Source: Nocardia speluncae NBRC 108251
GTDB lineage: Bacteria > Actinomycetota > Actinomycetes > Mycobacteriales > Mycobacteriaceae
Length of the DNA: 64,000 bases
NCBI RefSeq assembly: GCF_001613245.1
Contig: NZ_BDBZ01000006.1
Span: forward strand, 1-64,000
Direction of reading: 5' to 3'
In this document: positions 43,940 through 52,004 of the stretch, piece by piece
Position numbering within the stretch: position 1 is the stretch's first letter
Layout: each line of letters starts with the position of its first letter
The notes under the pieces: model-generated
Told to the model about the DNA's origin: nothing
Seen by the model: only the letters and a program-made list of their open reading frames with translations
Databases searched by the model: none
Position numbers and translations under genes: made by a program

Positions 43940-45421
43940 TCAGCTGAACAGACTGTGCCGATGCTTCCATGCCAGGGCCAGGCACGCGGCTCCCGGCGCC
44001 GCGAGCGGTTCCCTGTCGAGAAGCCGGTCGACAGCGGAGGCTGTGAACGGTATGCCGTCGGCAGCAGAGCCGTCGCCGAACGCGACGACCTCGCCTTCCT
44101 CGTTGAACCGCACCGTCGCACCGAACACCTCTTCGAAAACATCGTCATCTATGACGACTACTGTCAGGATCGTTGCCGCCAAAGTGAGGGCGTCCAATCC
44201 CATGCCGAGAACGAATGCCGTCAATTTCCCCTGGCCCCGCGCGGCGCCCAGCTGCTGATACAGCGGCCATCGAACGTAGTCGATCGGCGCGCTTCGACTA
44301 CCGTCGTGCTCGGGCCGCCCCAGCAGTTCCTCCGAAAACTCGCGAACAATATTTCGCCACAGCGAGAAGTCATTTTCCCGGTCCCACAATGCGACGCTGG
44401 AAGGCTGGAACTCGCCGGCCGGAACAACATCGTAGATACCGGCAGCGGTCGCCACACGATGGGGATCACGCCAATGCAGTAGGAACGACGGTTCGGCCGG
44501 ATACCGACGCAAACGCACGGTCAAGGTCGTGATTGCGGGAATGATCGCCCTGCGCGCTGCATCGAAAGGGTCACCGATCAGCTCTCGGAAGGGCAGGTTT
44601 CCCCGTAGCGCGGCCGCGTCTTGCACAGAGCCGTCCATGGTTGCTGCGGCCAACTCGTGCGCGAGCGCTTCGGATACGTCGATCTTGTCGAAATATGCGG
44701 CCAATCCGAAGTGCATCTCAGGTGCAGATACCGAACCGCCGAGGTACCGGTAGCTCGGTCTGGACTCGAACAGCTCGGGGGGATCCAGGTGCTTCACCGC
44801 CGAGGAGTAGGTTTCGAACGCCGCGTCCGGGGTTCGTAGCGGCCGTATCGGTGTAGTCACCGACTCGGCTCCGGTGAGGTGGGCCGGCTGTGGTCGTTCG
44901 TCCAAACGCAGCCGCACCGAGCCCAGCTCCACCGGCCGGTCGGCCAGCCAGTCTTCTCCCGTAATGAGAGCCGTTCTGGCTACCGGATTCTCACCGGCAT
45001 GCCATTCGACGGCCATATTTCCGAGCTCGGCGCGATGCTGATTGAGCCACTGGCGCTGAACTCGCCACCGCCCCCGGCTTTCCGCCACGGCCGCGGTAGT
45101 TTCCCGCGGCATGGGGCCACTGCGTCTTCGGCCGGCGAGACCGAGCTCTTCGGCGGGAATCCCCAGCACGCGCACGAATCCCTGACGCTGATCCAGCGTA
45201 AGGTTCCGCGCACCGGTCTCCACCTGGCTGAGGAACTGCTGTGTGATTCCCAGGTCACGGGCAACCGCTGCTTGTTTCAGCCCTTTCGCTAGTCGGTATT
45301 CACGAACCAACGGGCCTACCCGACGGTCCGAGCTCGGCCCATCGCTGCGTCGCAGCCACGCGAACTCCTCAGTGCCGTCCACGGTCGAATCCTTCCCGAA
45401 ACTGTTGCGGTCGGTGACCAT
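43940..45421 (-). CDS. XRE-family regulator with Nudix-like C-terminal domain
   Basis: 493 residues. Residues about 36-92 are a Cro/C1-type HTH (VGPLVREYRLAKGLKQAAVARDLGITQQFLSQVETG). A long C-terminal domain includes FLLHWRDPHRVATAAGIYDVVPAGEFQPS and, at 350-368, NDFSLWRNIVREFSEELLG, a Nudix-box-like segment. Such a combination suggests a DNA-binding protein that senses a nucleotide or phosphorylated ligand. The start ATG 45421 has AGGGAAG nine bases upstream. It is the first gene of the leftward set and faces the type VII effector candidate across a 420-base gap, a position from which it could regulate both sides. Confidence 0.72.
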   Translation of the reverse strand: MVTDRNSFGKDSTVDGTEEFAWLRRSDGPSSDRRVGPLVREYRLAKGLKQAAVARDLGITQQFLSQVETGARNLTLDQRQGFVRVLGIPAEELGLAGRRRSGPMPRETTAAVAESRGRWRVQRQWLNQHRAELGNMAVEWHAGENPVARTALITGEDWLADRPVELGSVRLRLDERPQPAHLTGAESVTTPIRPLRTPDAAFETYSSAVKHLDPPELFESRPSYRYLGGSVSAPEMHFGLAAYFDKIDVSEALAHELAAATMDGSVQDAAALRGNLPFRELIGDPFDAARRAIIPAITTLTVRLRRYPAEPSFLLHWRDPHRVATAAGIYDVVPAGEFQPSSVALWDRENDFSLWRNIVREFSEELLGRPEHDGSRSAPIDYVRWPLYQQLGAARGQGKLTAFVLGMGLDALTLAATILTVVVIDDDVFEEVFGATVRFNEEGEVVAFGDGSAADGIPFTASAVDRLLDREPLAAPGAACLALAWKHRHSLFS

Positions 45422-45843
45422 ATCCACGAACTTCCCTACCTCGATGACACATCTGGTAGGACTCACCCGACGACGAGTCCGTCGACCGCCCGATTGCTCC
45501 GGTCCATCGCCGACACGCTCAGGTCGTGGCTCGATCCGGGAGCCGTGTCACGTACTCCTTCGACACCTCCCATATGGATCTTCATGCTCGCCGGACGTTG
45601 AATCGGCATACCTGATGCACAACCGTCGACCATGAGCGGCTCACGTCGACAGTGATCGCGCTCGGATTTGCCATCGCAATCGGCCTGCCACTGGCCGTCC
45701 TGGTCGTGGCTGGACCCCTCCCCGAACGCGGGGCAAGCCATGTTCCATCCCCACCACCAGCGAGAATACAGCGATCCCCCGGGCTTGATGTGTGTCGATC
45801 GCCAGCCCTATGCTGGGTGCGGCCGGGAGCAGAAGGGGGGCCT
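45422..45843. other. Divergent intergenic region with in-frame hydrophobic stretch
   Basis: About 420 bases between the XRE gene and the amidase-domain gene. In the frame of the latter, bases 45652-45714 encode a TM-like stretch (ALGFAIAIGLPLAVLVVAG) starting from a GTG without a ribosome site. It may be a decayed signal or anchor of the effector gene, or chance. Otherwise this gap should contain the promoters of both operons. Confidence 0.45.
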
Positions 45844-47097
45844 GTGGATCTACATCAACTCCGAATGGCCGATCCAGGCAAGTGGCAAGCAGCAGCTGAC
45901 GACCTGCTCGCCGCAGCCAAGGACTGTGAGGAGGCCGTCGCTGCGATCCACGCGAACGGCTCTCGCCGCCTCGAGGAATCATGGACGGATTACCTGGGCA
46001 ACATCGCTCGGAATCGGATTTCAGACGTCACCGGCAAACTGGAAGAAGTCGCGGTACTGCTGCGCGGAGCTGTAACGGCACTGGACACATTGGAAGACAC
46101 CGCCCGAATTGCTCAGGGGCAGGCAAGCTCCGCGATTTCCGCCGGTGCTGTCGCGGGTCTGCGACTCGAAGTCGACGTATTGGTCGTTCCCGACGGTCAT
46201 CATGATCCGGATACTGCATTGGACGACTGCAACCGGTACAATACATTGATCAAGGATGCGATCGATGCAGCAAATCGCGCCGATCAGGAAGTCGCGGATG
46301 CACTCCGGAAGCTGAGCATCAATGTCGACACCGCCTCACTGGAGGATGCAACCGCCCAACAATCCGCTGCGGTGGCCGATGCCTTGGACTCAATCCGCGA
46401 AACCCTCCCCCAAGGCCAGCCGCCCGATGTAGTCGAAGCATGGTGGAATTCGCTCTCCGTTGAACGACGAGAGCAACTCATGTCGGCGACGCCGGTCGAA
46501 CTCCATGGGCTCGAGGGCATCCCCGAGAGTGTCAAGAAAGAACTCGAAGGATCGAACGGCTACAACGCAGTCGCGGCGGTGGAGTTCGCCCGTGAACATG
46601 CGGACGACACCTCGATAGACATATTCGAGAACAACTGCGCACACTTCGTGTCCACGACGCTGGCAGCCGCCGGCCTGGATCCCAAGGGCGACATGACCAC
46701 TGATTCGGACGGCTGGAACCGGAGCCGAACGGCGGGGATCGACTTCGACCCTCCGGGCCCGGGCTCCCTTCAGGGCCTGAGTTACACCGACACGTGGTTC
46801 AATGCGGAAAAGCAGAAGAACCTCTTTCTCGACAACGGTGCGGAGGACGTCGGTTTGGGCGGCGTGAGACCGGGCGACGTGCTCTATTGGGAACATACGC
46901 AGGAGGTCGGCGACTACAACGCCGGTGAAGCCCACCACACTGCGGTGGTCACTGCGGTGCTGCCCAACGGAGATGTCCTGTACTCCCAGCACACCACCAA
47001 CGGAAGAGACTTGAGCTTGACCAACCGGATGGGATTCTCCGATCAGGACGGCGGCACACAGAACGTTCGCGTCATCCGCCCGAAGGAGACCTGGTAG
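45844..47097 (+). CDS. Type VII-linked effector candidate with C-terminal amidase domain
   Basis: 417 residues. The N-terminal ~190 residues are helical with Trp in ESWTDYLG (W47), as in WXG100/LXG-type secretion domains, followed by the AWWNSLSVERREQLMSATP linker seen in many actinobacterial secreted toxins. The C-terminal part matches the putative amidase (amidase_6) family: GYNAVAAVEFAREH, catalytic Cys265 in FENNCAHFVSTTLAAAG, and His364/His365 in AHHTAVVTAV. This suggests a cysteine peptidase/amidase that cuts cell-wall peptides after export. GTG 45844 has AGAAGGGGGG upstream. It is first in a trio with a membrane protein and a WXG100-like protein. Confidence 0.68.
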   Translation: MDLHQLRMADPGKWQAAADDLLAAAKDCEEAVAAIHANGSRRLEESWTDYLGNIARNRISDVTGKLEEVAVLLRGAVTALDTLEDTARIAQGQASSAISAGAVAGLRLEVDVLVVPDGHHDPDTALDDCNRYNTLIKDAIDAANRADQEVADALRKLSINVDTASLEDATAQQSAAVADALDSIRETLPQGQPPDVVEAWWNSLSVERREQLMSATPVELHGLEGIPESVKKELEGSNGYNAVAAVEFAREHADDTSIDIFENNCAHFVSTTLAAAGLDPKGDMTTDSDGWNRSRTAGIDFDPPGPGSLQGLSYTDTWFNAEKQKNLFLDNGAEDVGLGGVRPGDVLYWEHTQEVGDYNAGEAHHTAVVTAVLPNGDVLYSQHTTNGRDLSLTNRMGFSDQDGGTQNVRVIRPKETW

Positions 47098-47493
47098 TTG
47101 AAACGCCTCGCTCTGTCCTCCGCCCTGGTCGTTGCTGTGAGTTTCATTTCTGCTGTACTTTTGCTCGTTGCAGCAGACGGAAAACTGGACGAGCGGACGG
47201 AAGCTCTGCTCGAATCCCATTGCGCACGAGATATCGACGTACCGATGGCGGCAATAGTTTTCAACTGGTCGGCCACGATCCTATTACTCGTCGCGGGAGC
47301 CGCGGCGATCATATTCGTTATTTCGGTCCTCCGGTTCGAATCCATCGCAATCAAAGTACCGGCCATTATGATGGGGGGCCTCGCATTCGTTATCACCGTC
47401 GGTTACGCGCTGCTTGTCGGGTCCGCACTCGTCGATCCGGGCTCCGAGGAACCGACCTCGACCGAATACCATCCGTGCACCGGCCGCTTCTGA
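47098..47493 (+). CDS. Three-TM membrane protein, possible immunity partner
   Basis: 131 residues. Hydrophobic segments are at about 3-25, 53-78 and 84-110. One Cys lies in the loop after TM1 (LESHCARD) and one in the C-terminal tail (HPCTGR); with the N-terminus inside, both would be on the outside and could form a disulfide. The TTG start directly follows the effector's TAG, and AAGGAG is located nine bases upstream, so it is translated right after the effector. That position is typical of immunity proteins protecting against a cell-wall-active toxin. I recognise no family; immunity is inference. Confidence 0.6.
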   Translation: MKRLALSSALVVAVSFISAVLLLVAADGKLDERTEALLESHCARDIDVPMAAIVFNWSATILLLVAGAAAIIFVISVLRFESIAIKVPAIMMGGLAFVITVGYALLVGSALVDPGSEEPTSTEYHPCTGRF

Positions 47494-47509
47494 CAGAACA
47501 GGATTCACC

Positions 47510-47833
47510 ATGGGCGAAATATGCATCGATCCCGAATCGGCCCGCCAGGCCGGGACGGCGATCTCCACCGATAGCAACGATTCCCGCCTCCGTCTCGAAC
47601 AACAATTCGACGAAATCGAACCCGCGAAGCAGGCCAACGACGGTTGGCAGACCGGAGCTGCCTTGGCTGATTTCGCTCAAATGCGCAAGACGGACATACT
47701 GTCGAGCCTGGCAGAGCTCGATAGCATAGGCCAGAAAATCGTGGAGGTCGTAACGAGCCGGATGACCGTCGACGAACGGTACGCTACGAGTCTCGATCGC
47801 GTCGGCAAAGCGGTGGACGCGATGTCCCAGTAG
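47510..47833 (+). CDS. WXG100-like small protein (ESAT-6 superfamily)
   Basis: 107-residue helical protein of the size of ESAT-6-like type VII substrates. The turn motif appears as DGWQTGAALADF (Trp-x-x-Gly rather than strict Trp-x-Gly), between two predicted helices. The C-terminal end DRVGKAVDAMSQ is helical without an obvious YxxxD/E secretion tag. It follows the membrane-protein gene by 16 bases. Such partners usually pair with a larger LXG/WXG effector for export, fitting the amidase-domain gene two genes upstream, though partners more often precede the effector. Confidence 0.62.
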   Translation: MGEICIDPESARQAGTAISTDSNDSRLRLEQQFDEIEPAKQANDGWQTGAALADFAQMRKTDILSSLAELDSIGQKIVEVVTSRMTVDERYATSLDRVGKAVDAMSQ

Positions 47834-48309
47834 GTCTCCTCGATTCGACCGGCAGCGGAGTCCACCGAGATGCGCGGATGATGCGATATGAAAGGCTCGG
47901 CTCTGCTGGGCCGCAGGGCCGGACAGCGGAGTCGGCACATGAGGCACGGCACCTGTCCCCGCCCGAGAAGCACCGACAACCCGACCTGGGCGATTTCACC
48001 TTCCCCGCTAGGCCAACCGGCTCGCGGTTCAGGTCGCGTGATCGAACTCTGTGTTACTTGCGGACGCCACGCTGACAGGCGCCGGCCGACGGCGCAGCAG
48101 TGTGTTCGGGAGAGGTCCTGGATATCTACACGGTCGGTGATGGTGCGCACCAGTGGGCTCGAGGCGATGTAGTCGCCGTCCGGAACACCCTGCACGCTCT
48201 CGATTATCGTCGACCCGGAATGGGTCATCACAGTCGGCGAGACGGACTACATCCGATCCCGAAGGCCTCGACGGCGTGCCGGCAGGACGTTGAGGCAGCG
48301 CGGCCTCAG
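47834..48309. other. Intergenic region without a supported gene
   Basis: About 475 bases between the WXG100-like gene and the end of the DUF3048 gene. A minus-strand frame near 48025-48230 encodes DGDYIASSPLVRTI, which faintly recalls short Nocardia proteins, but no complete gene is visible. Confidence 0.4.
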
Positions 48310-49239
48310 TCACCAGAGCTGCGCGGGAATCAGGACTATCCAGACCTGCCCCGGCGCGAAGGGAATGGCTGTTCCGGTGGGGGTTGTATAGGTTGTGCCT
48401 ACCTGTGGGGAGGTCCGGGACCACTCGGCCGGGAACTGTTGACCGTCACGAAGGACGAGTGCCGGACCGTTACCGGTCGTCTGGGCCAGGGGTGAGACGC
48501 TGCCCGCGATATCGCTGACGGCCGAGTTCTGCACCTGCACACTCTGCAGCACGACCGTACTCGCCATGAGCTGTCCGGTATCGGCAACGGTGTAGGCGGC
48601 ACCGTCCATGGACACCAGCCACCGCTGTTGTTCGGGTGACCAGTCGAAACCGAACACCGTGCCCGGATACCGCGCTTCCTGATACTGCGTGGGCATGCCG
48701 CCGGCAGGCGCCGGACCGAAATGTAGTTGTGACGCAGAAGGCCAGCCGCCGCCCACGGGCAACTGGTCCGAATGGACGAACAGGTTGTGCGGAGCCTCGC
48801 GACTGTAGTCGCGGTAGTACGCCGCAGGTTGCCGATCGGCCGAGGCGTTCTGGAGCGATGAGCTGTCGACGGAGGCGACCAGCTCAGGTGCGGCACCAGA
48901 GGATGCCAACGTCGGGTTGCCGAACTGGTCCAACAGCGTCAGATCCGTTTCCCGCACACTTCGGACCGGTCCGATCACCGGGGGTTTGTCGGTCGAGAAC
49001 ACCGCAGCCAACCGGCTCAAACCGCCCTCGACCGGCTCGACGTAGACCACATCGGCGGCTCCGAGGCCGACCGGTGGCCGGGCCTGCGGGCTGTTGTCTA
49101 TCTTCGCGACCAGCACGGGCACCCCTACCCGGGAAGATGTAGCGCTCTCGGGTCGGGTGCCGTTACCGCACGCGACCACGGCGCACATTCCCAGTGTCGT
49201 CAGGAATGCGGCAATCCATACCCACCATCGCTGTCGCAT
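48310..49239 (-). CDS. DUF3048 lipoprotein (YerB-like)
   Basis: 309 residues. The N-terminal signal ends in lipobox VVAC-G, so it should be anchored outside the membrane. The mature part is a DUF3048 protein: PVLVAKIDNSPQARPPVGL, ADVVYVEPVEGGLSRLAAVF, VIGPVRSVRETDLTLL and the RYPGTVFGFDWSPEQQRW segment. Function in the family is unknown (YerB of Bacillus is a spore lipoprotein of unknown role). It stands alone, convergent with the WXG100-like gene, and marks the right edge of the accessory region. Confidence 0.86.
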   Translation of the reverse strand: MRQRWWVWIAAFLTTLGMCAVVACGNGTRPESATSSRVGVPVLVAKIDNSPQARPPVGLGAADVVYVEPVEGGLSRLAAVFSTDKPPVIGPVRSVRETDLTLLDQFGNPTLASSGAAPELVASVDSSSLQNASADRQPAAYYRDYSREAPHNLFVHSDQLPVGGGWPSASQLHFGPAPAGGMPTQYQEARYPGTVFGFDWSPEQQRWLVSMDGAAYTVADTGQLMASTVVLQSVQVQNSAVSDIAGSVSPLAQTTGNGPALVLRDGQQFPAEWSRTSPQVGTTYTTPTGTAIPFAPGQVWIVLIPAQLW

Positions 49240-49668
49240 AGAGGCAACTCCCTAACGCACCCGATTTTACGCCGCACCCGACCGTGGCAGGAGTAGTCGA
49301 GCCGGCCGCGGGCCGCGGCTACGCTCCGGCGGACGCTGACGGCAGCAGCGCCTACCGACACCCCATGGCAGGTCGAAGCCAAGAGCCCCGATGGTTTCCT
49401 CCCCCGAACAGATCGGTATCGACGACCGACCAGTACGGGCATGTGCCCATGCAGATCGCAGATTCCCGGCGCAACCCGACCGGCCGAGGATGTACTCGAA
49501 CGAGCAGGGATCGTGGAATCCGTAGCTGTCCTTCGCTCGGGCCGCTGGACGACGAAGTACCCGTGACGTGCCGGGCGCTTGTGGTCGCGCCGCACATTTA
49601 CCGAATAGACCACCCGGCACCTTTGGTCCATAATCGAATCTTCCTGTCGCGACAGAAAGTAGGGGGAT
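49240..49668. other. Intergenic region
   Basis: About 430 bases between divergent genes. No coding region with support was found. The right end has AGTAGGGGG, the ribosome site of the DIP1984 gene. Confidence 0.45.
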
Positions 49669-50139
49669 GTGAAGCTGGCAGAAGCTCTGTCGCTGCGTGC
49701 GGACGCGGTGCGCCGAATCGAACAACTGCGCACCCGGATCGTGGGCAACGCCCGGTACCAGGAGGGCGAGGAACCCGCCGAGAACGCCGCGGCGCTACTC
49801 GGCGAAGCCGGCGAGGTGCTCGCCGAGTACGAAGCACTGATCCGCCGGATCAACCGCACCAATGCCGCCACGACCATCGGTGCGGACGGCACCCTCACCG
49901 ATGCGCTCGCCCGCCGCGACACATTACGGCTTCAGCATTCGGTGATCACCGACGCGGCCGACGCCGCCGTGGGCAGGAACCGCGGCGGTTACACACGGCA
50001 GCTGCGGTCGGAGCTGAAAATCCTGTCCGCATTGCCGGTCGCCGAACTCCGCGCACAGGCCGACGGGCTCGCCGCACAGCTACGTGAACTGGATGTGCGG
50101 ATCCAGCGCGCCAATTGGGAGGTCGACCTCCTGGATTGA
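49669..50139 (+). CDS. DIP1984-family protein
   Basis: 156-residue, mostly helical protein starting KLAEALSLRADAVRRIEQLRTRI, with INRTNAATTI and the IRAxNWxVDLL-like ending (RIQRANWEVDLLD). These are the fixed points of the DIP1984 family (named after a Corynebacterium protein; septicolysin-related in some annotations). Its function is unknown. GTG 49669 has AGTAGGGGG ahead. Low Cys content, no signal or TM segment: a cytoplasmic protein, probably a coiled-coil dimer. Confidence 0.82.
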   Translation: MKLAEALSLRADAVRRIEQLRTRIVGNARYQEGEEPAENAAALLGEAGEVLAEYEALIRRINRTNAATTIGADGTLTDALARRDTLRLQHSVITDAADAAVGRNRGGYTRQLRSELKILSALPVAELRAQADGLAAQLRELDVRIQRANWEVDLLD

Positions 50140-50590
50140 GCGCAGCAGTGGAGCAGGTAGCCGGCACGGAGGCGCGCACCGACCCGCTGGACCGACGGGC
50201 ATTCGGTCACCTCCTGGCGCACGAAGGGCAGTGCGAGGGGTTCGACTCCTCTATCGACATCGCAGCCCAGCAACGCGCACAGGTGAAAGTGCACAGTGCA
50301 CAACACACAACCGGGTGCGGATCCGTCACGGTGAGGGCGGGTACGGGGTACTCCACTGAAATCTTGTAGTCGTGCGAGAAGACCCGGCGCTGCCGAAATC
50401 GCGGGCCTGGAACTTGCCGGGCAAGCCGGCCGGACATCGCGGGCAGAGCCCATAGATGTGGGCTCGACCTCCGTTTTTACGTGATGTGTAACACAATCCG
50501 GCCCGTGAACGAAGAGCACGGATGTCGGGGCCGGCTCGAACATGCCCCGGCACAGCAGCACTGCTCATCGCCGCTTCGGACGGGAGACAT
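50140..50590. other. Intergenic region
   Basis: About 450 bases with short open frames but no recognisable domain; a GGGAGA ribosome site appears just before 50591. The sequence cacaggtgaaagtgcacagtgcacaacac contains a local palindrome gtgcacagtgcac (about 50289-50301). Confidence 0.4.
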
Positions 50591-51199
50591 ATGCTCGGGT
50601 TCGCAATCGTCGACAAACAACCCACTGCCGACGCCACCGCAGTCTGGTTGACCAGTCGTATCGACACCACCATCGTCCGCAACACCAACGCGGCGGTGAT
50701 CCGGCACGACGATCCGGACCACGACAGGAAGATCCGGTCGCTCACGGCAGAGCATTTCGTCGTTCTCACCGACGGCACCGGCCCGCCGCTCCCCTTCACG
50801 CATGCCAACCGGATCGGCGTATTCGTGGATCTGATCGAACAGACCACGGCCCAGCAGGAGCGTATCTGCCGGGCGGTCGACGACTACTCCCAGCGCAACA
50901 AGACGAATCTGGTGGTGCCGGGCTTCCCGCCGATCCCCACGCCGACCGAACCGAAACGGGATGCACCGCAATTCCGCGCCTTGGCGGTCGCCGATTACGT
51001 GGGTGAAGTCTGGTCGGCGTGGCTGTACACCGAGGAGCAGCGGGTCCGGCGGACTGTGGCGCCGAAGTCGGGTAAGACCCCGTGGATCATGCCCGAGGAA
51101 CTGAACAGCCCGGCCATCGCGGTATTCCCCACGGTGTTCGCCGATCGCGTCAAACCCGAACCGCCGTTCGGGTACACCCCCGCCGACGGCGATATGTGA
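50591..51199 (+). CDS. Hypothetical protein
   Basis: 202 residues from ATG 50591, chosen for GGGAGA eight bases upstream; a start at 50522 would add 23 unlikely residues. The beginning MLGFAIVDKQPTADATAVWLTSR and the middle VVLTDGTGPPLPFTHANRIGV and Gln-rich EQTTAQQERI do not match a family I know. The end is Pro-rich (PEPPFGYTPADGDM). No TM, signal or Cys motif. Function unknown; codon use is like its neighbours, so I treat it as real. Confidence 0.6.
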   Translation: MLGFAIVDKQPTADATAVWLTSRIDTTIVRNTNAAVIRHDDPDHDRKIRSLTAEHFVVLTDGTGPPLPFTHANRIGVFVDLIEQTTAQQERICRAVDDYSQRNKTNLVVPGFPPIPTPTEPKRDAPQFRALAVADYVGEVWSAWLYTEEQRVRRTVAPKSGKTPWIMPEELNSPAIAVFPTVFADRVKPEPPFGYTPADGDM

Positions 51200-51376
51200 C
51201 GATCACCGGCAGCCGGCACCGGTAAGCCGACGCCGATCCGCGAGTTCCTGGCCACTACCGACCGTCTCCGGTGCTCTACCCGAACTCACCCATGTCTCGC
51301 GCCGCGGCAGCGAGAAGGACCTCATGCCACCCGCCGAGTCGACGAAGCCCACTGGTCGCAGCTGTTACAAAGAAAC

Positions 51377-51400
51377 CTTTGCATATATTAGTTTGCAAAG
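51377..51400. promoter_or_regulatory. Putative HTH-regulator operator
   Basis: Inverted repeat ctttgca-N10-tgcaaag in a strikingly AT-rich stretch, only 14 bases before the regulator start. It could be the operator and overlap the promoter; the transcript may be almost leaderless. Confidence 0.6.
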
Positions 51401-51414
51401 ATTATTCTGTAAGA

Positions 51415-51996
51415 ATGTCCGCGGAGATACCTCCCAGAGAAATCACCGACCCGGCCGCACTCCGTGCGCTGGCGCACCCGCTGCGCCAGCGCATCCTGCG
51501 CGCCCTCGCCGAAAACGGCCCGGCCACCTCCACCGCGCTCGGCGCCCTACTCGGGGAGAACACCGGAGCCACCAGCTACCACCTGCGACAGCTGGCCGAA
51601 TACGGATTCATCGAGGAGGCGCCGGAGCTGGCCAAAGGGAAGGAGCGGTGGTGGCGTTCGCCGCCCAAGGATCTGCGCTACCGGATGGACCGCGAACAAT
51701 CACCGGAAGTGCGCGAACTATTGGAAGGACTGTTCGCGCAGCACCTCGCCGAGGACATCGAGATGTTCCAGCAGTTCGAGGCGCAGCGCGCCGAGCTGGG
51801 CGAGTGGGCGGACATCATGCCCTTCTCGCGTGGAGCGGTCTATGCGACGCCCGCGGAAATCGAGGAATTCTTCGAGGACTACCTGACACTGCTCAAGCGT
51901 TTTCAAGCGACCCATCGACAGGGCCGGCCCGGCACCCGCCGCGTACTGACTCGGTTTCTCGCCTTCCCGGCGCCCGGCGACACCTCGGCCGGGTAG
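51415..51996 (+). CDS. ArsR-type winged-helix regulator (HTH_20 class)
   Basis: 193 residues. The DNA-binding domain is LRALAHPLRQRILRALAENGP, TSTALGALLGENTGATSYHLRQLAEYGFIEEAP, and the wing KGKERWWRSPPKD. A long helical C-terminal part (about 100 residues) distinguishes it from short ArsR proteins and is typical of the actinobacterial HTH_20 group. ATG 51415 is used. An AT-rich palindrome lies right upstream. It precedes the membrane-anchored hydrolase by 8 bases, so it should control that gene and itself. Confidence 0.87.
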   Translation: MSAEIPPREITDPAALRALAHPLRQRILRALAENGPATSTALGALLGENTGATSYHLRQLAEYGFIEEAPELAKGKERWWRSPPKDLRYRMDREQSPEVRELLEGLFAQHLAEDIEMFQQFEAQRAELGEWADIMPFSRGAVYATPAEIEEFFEDYLTLLKRFQATHRQGRPGTRRVLTRFLAFPAPGDTSAG

Positions 51997-52004
51997 GTCC
52001 AACG

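Noticed and set aside
48025-48231. Minus-strand frame with DGDYIASSPLVRTI resembling short Nocardia proteins
   Set aside because: Only a faint likeness over a few residues; no ribosome site, and the rest does not fit. Treated as noncoding.
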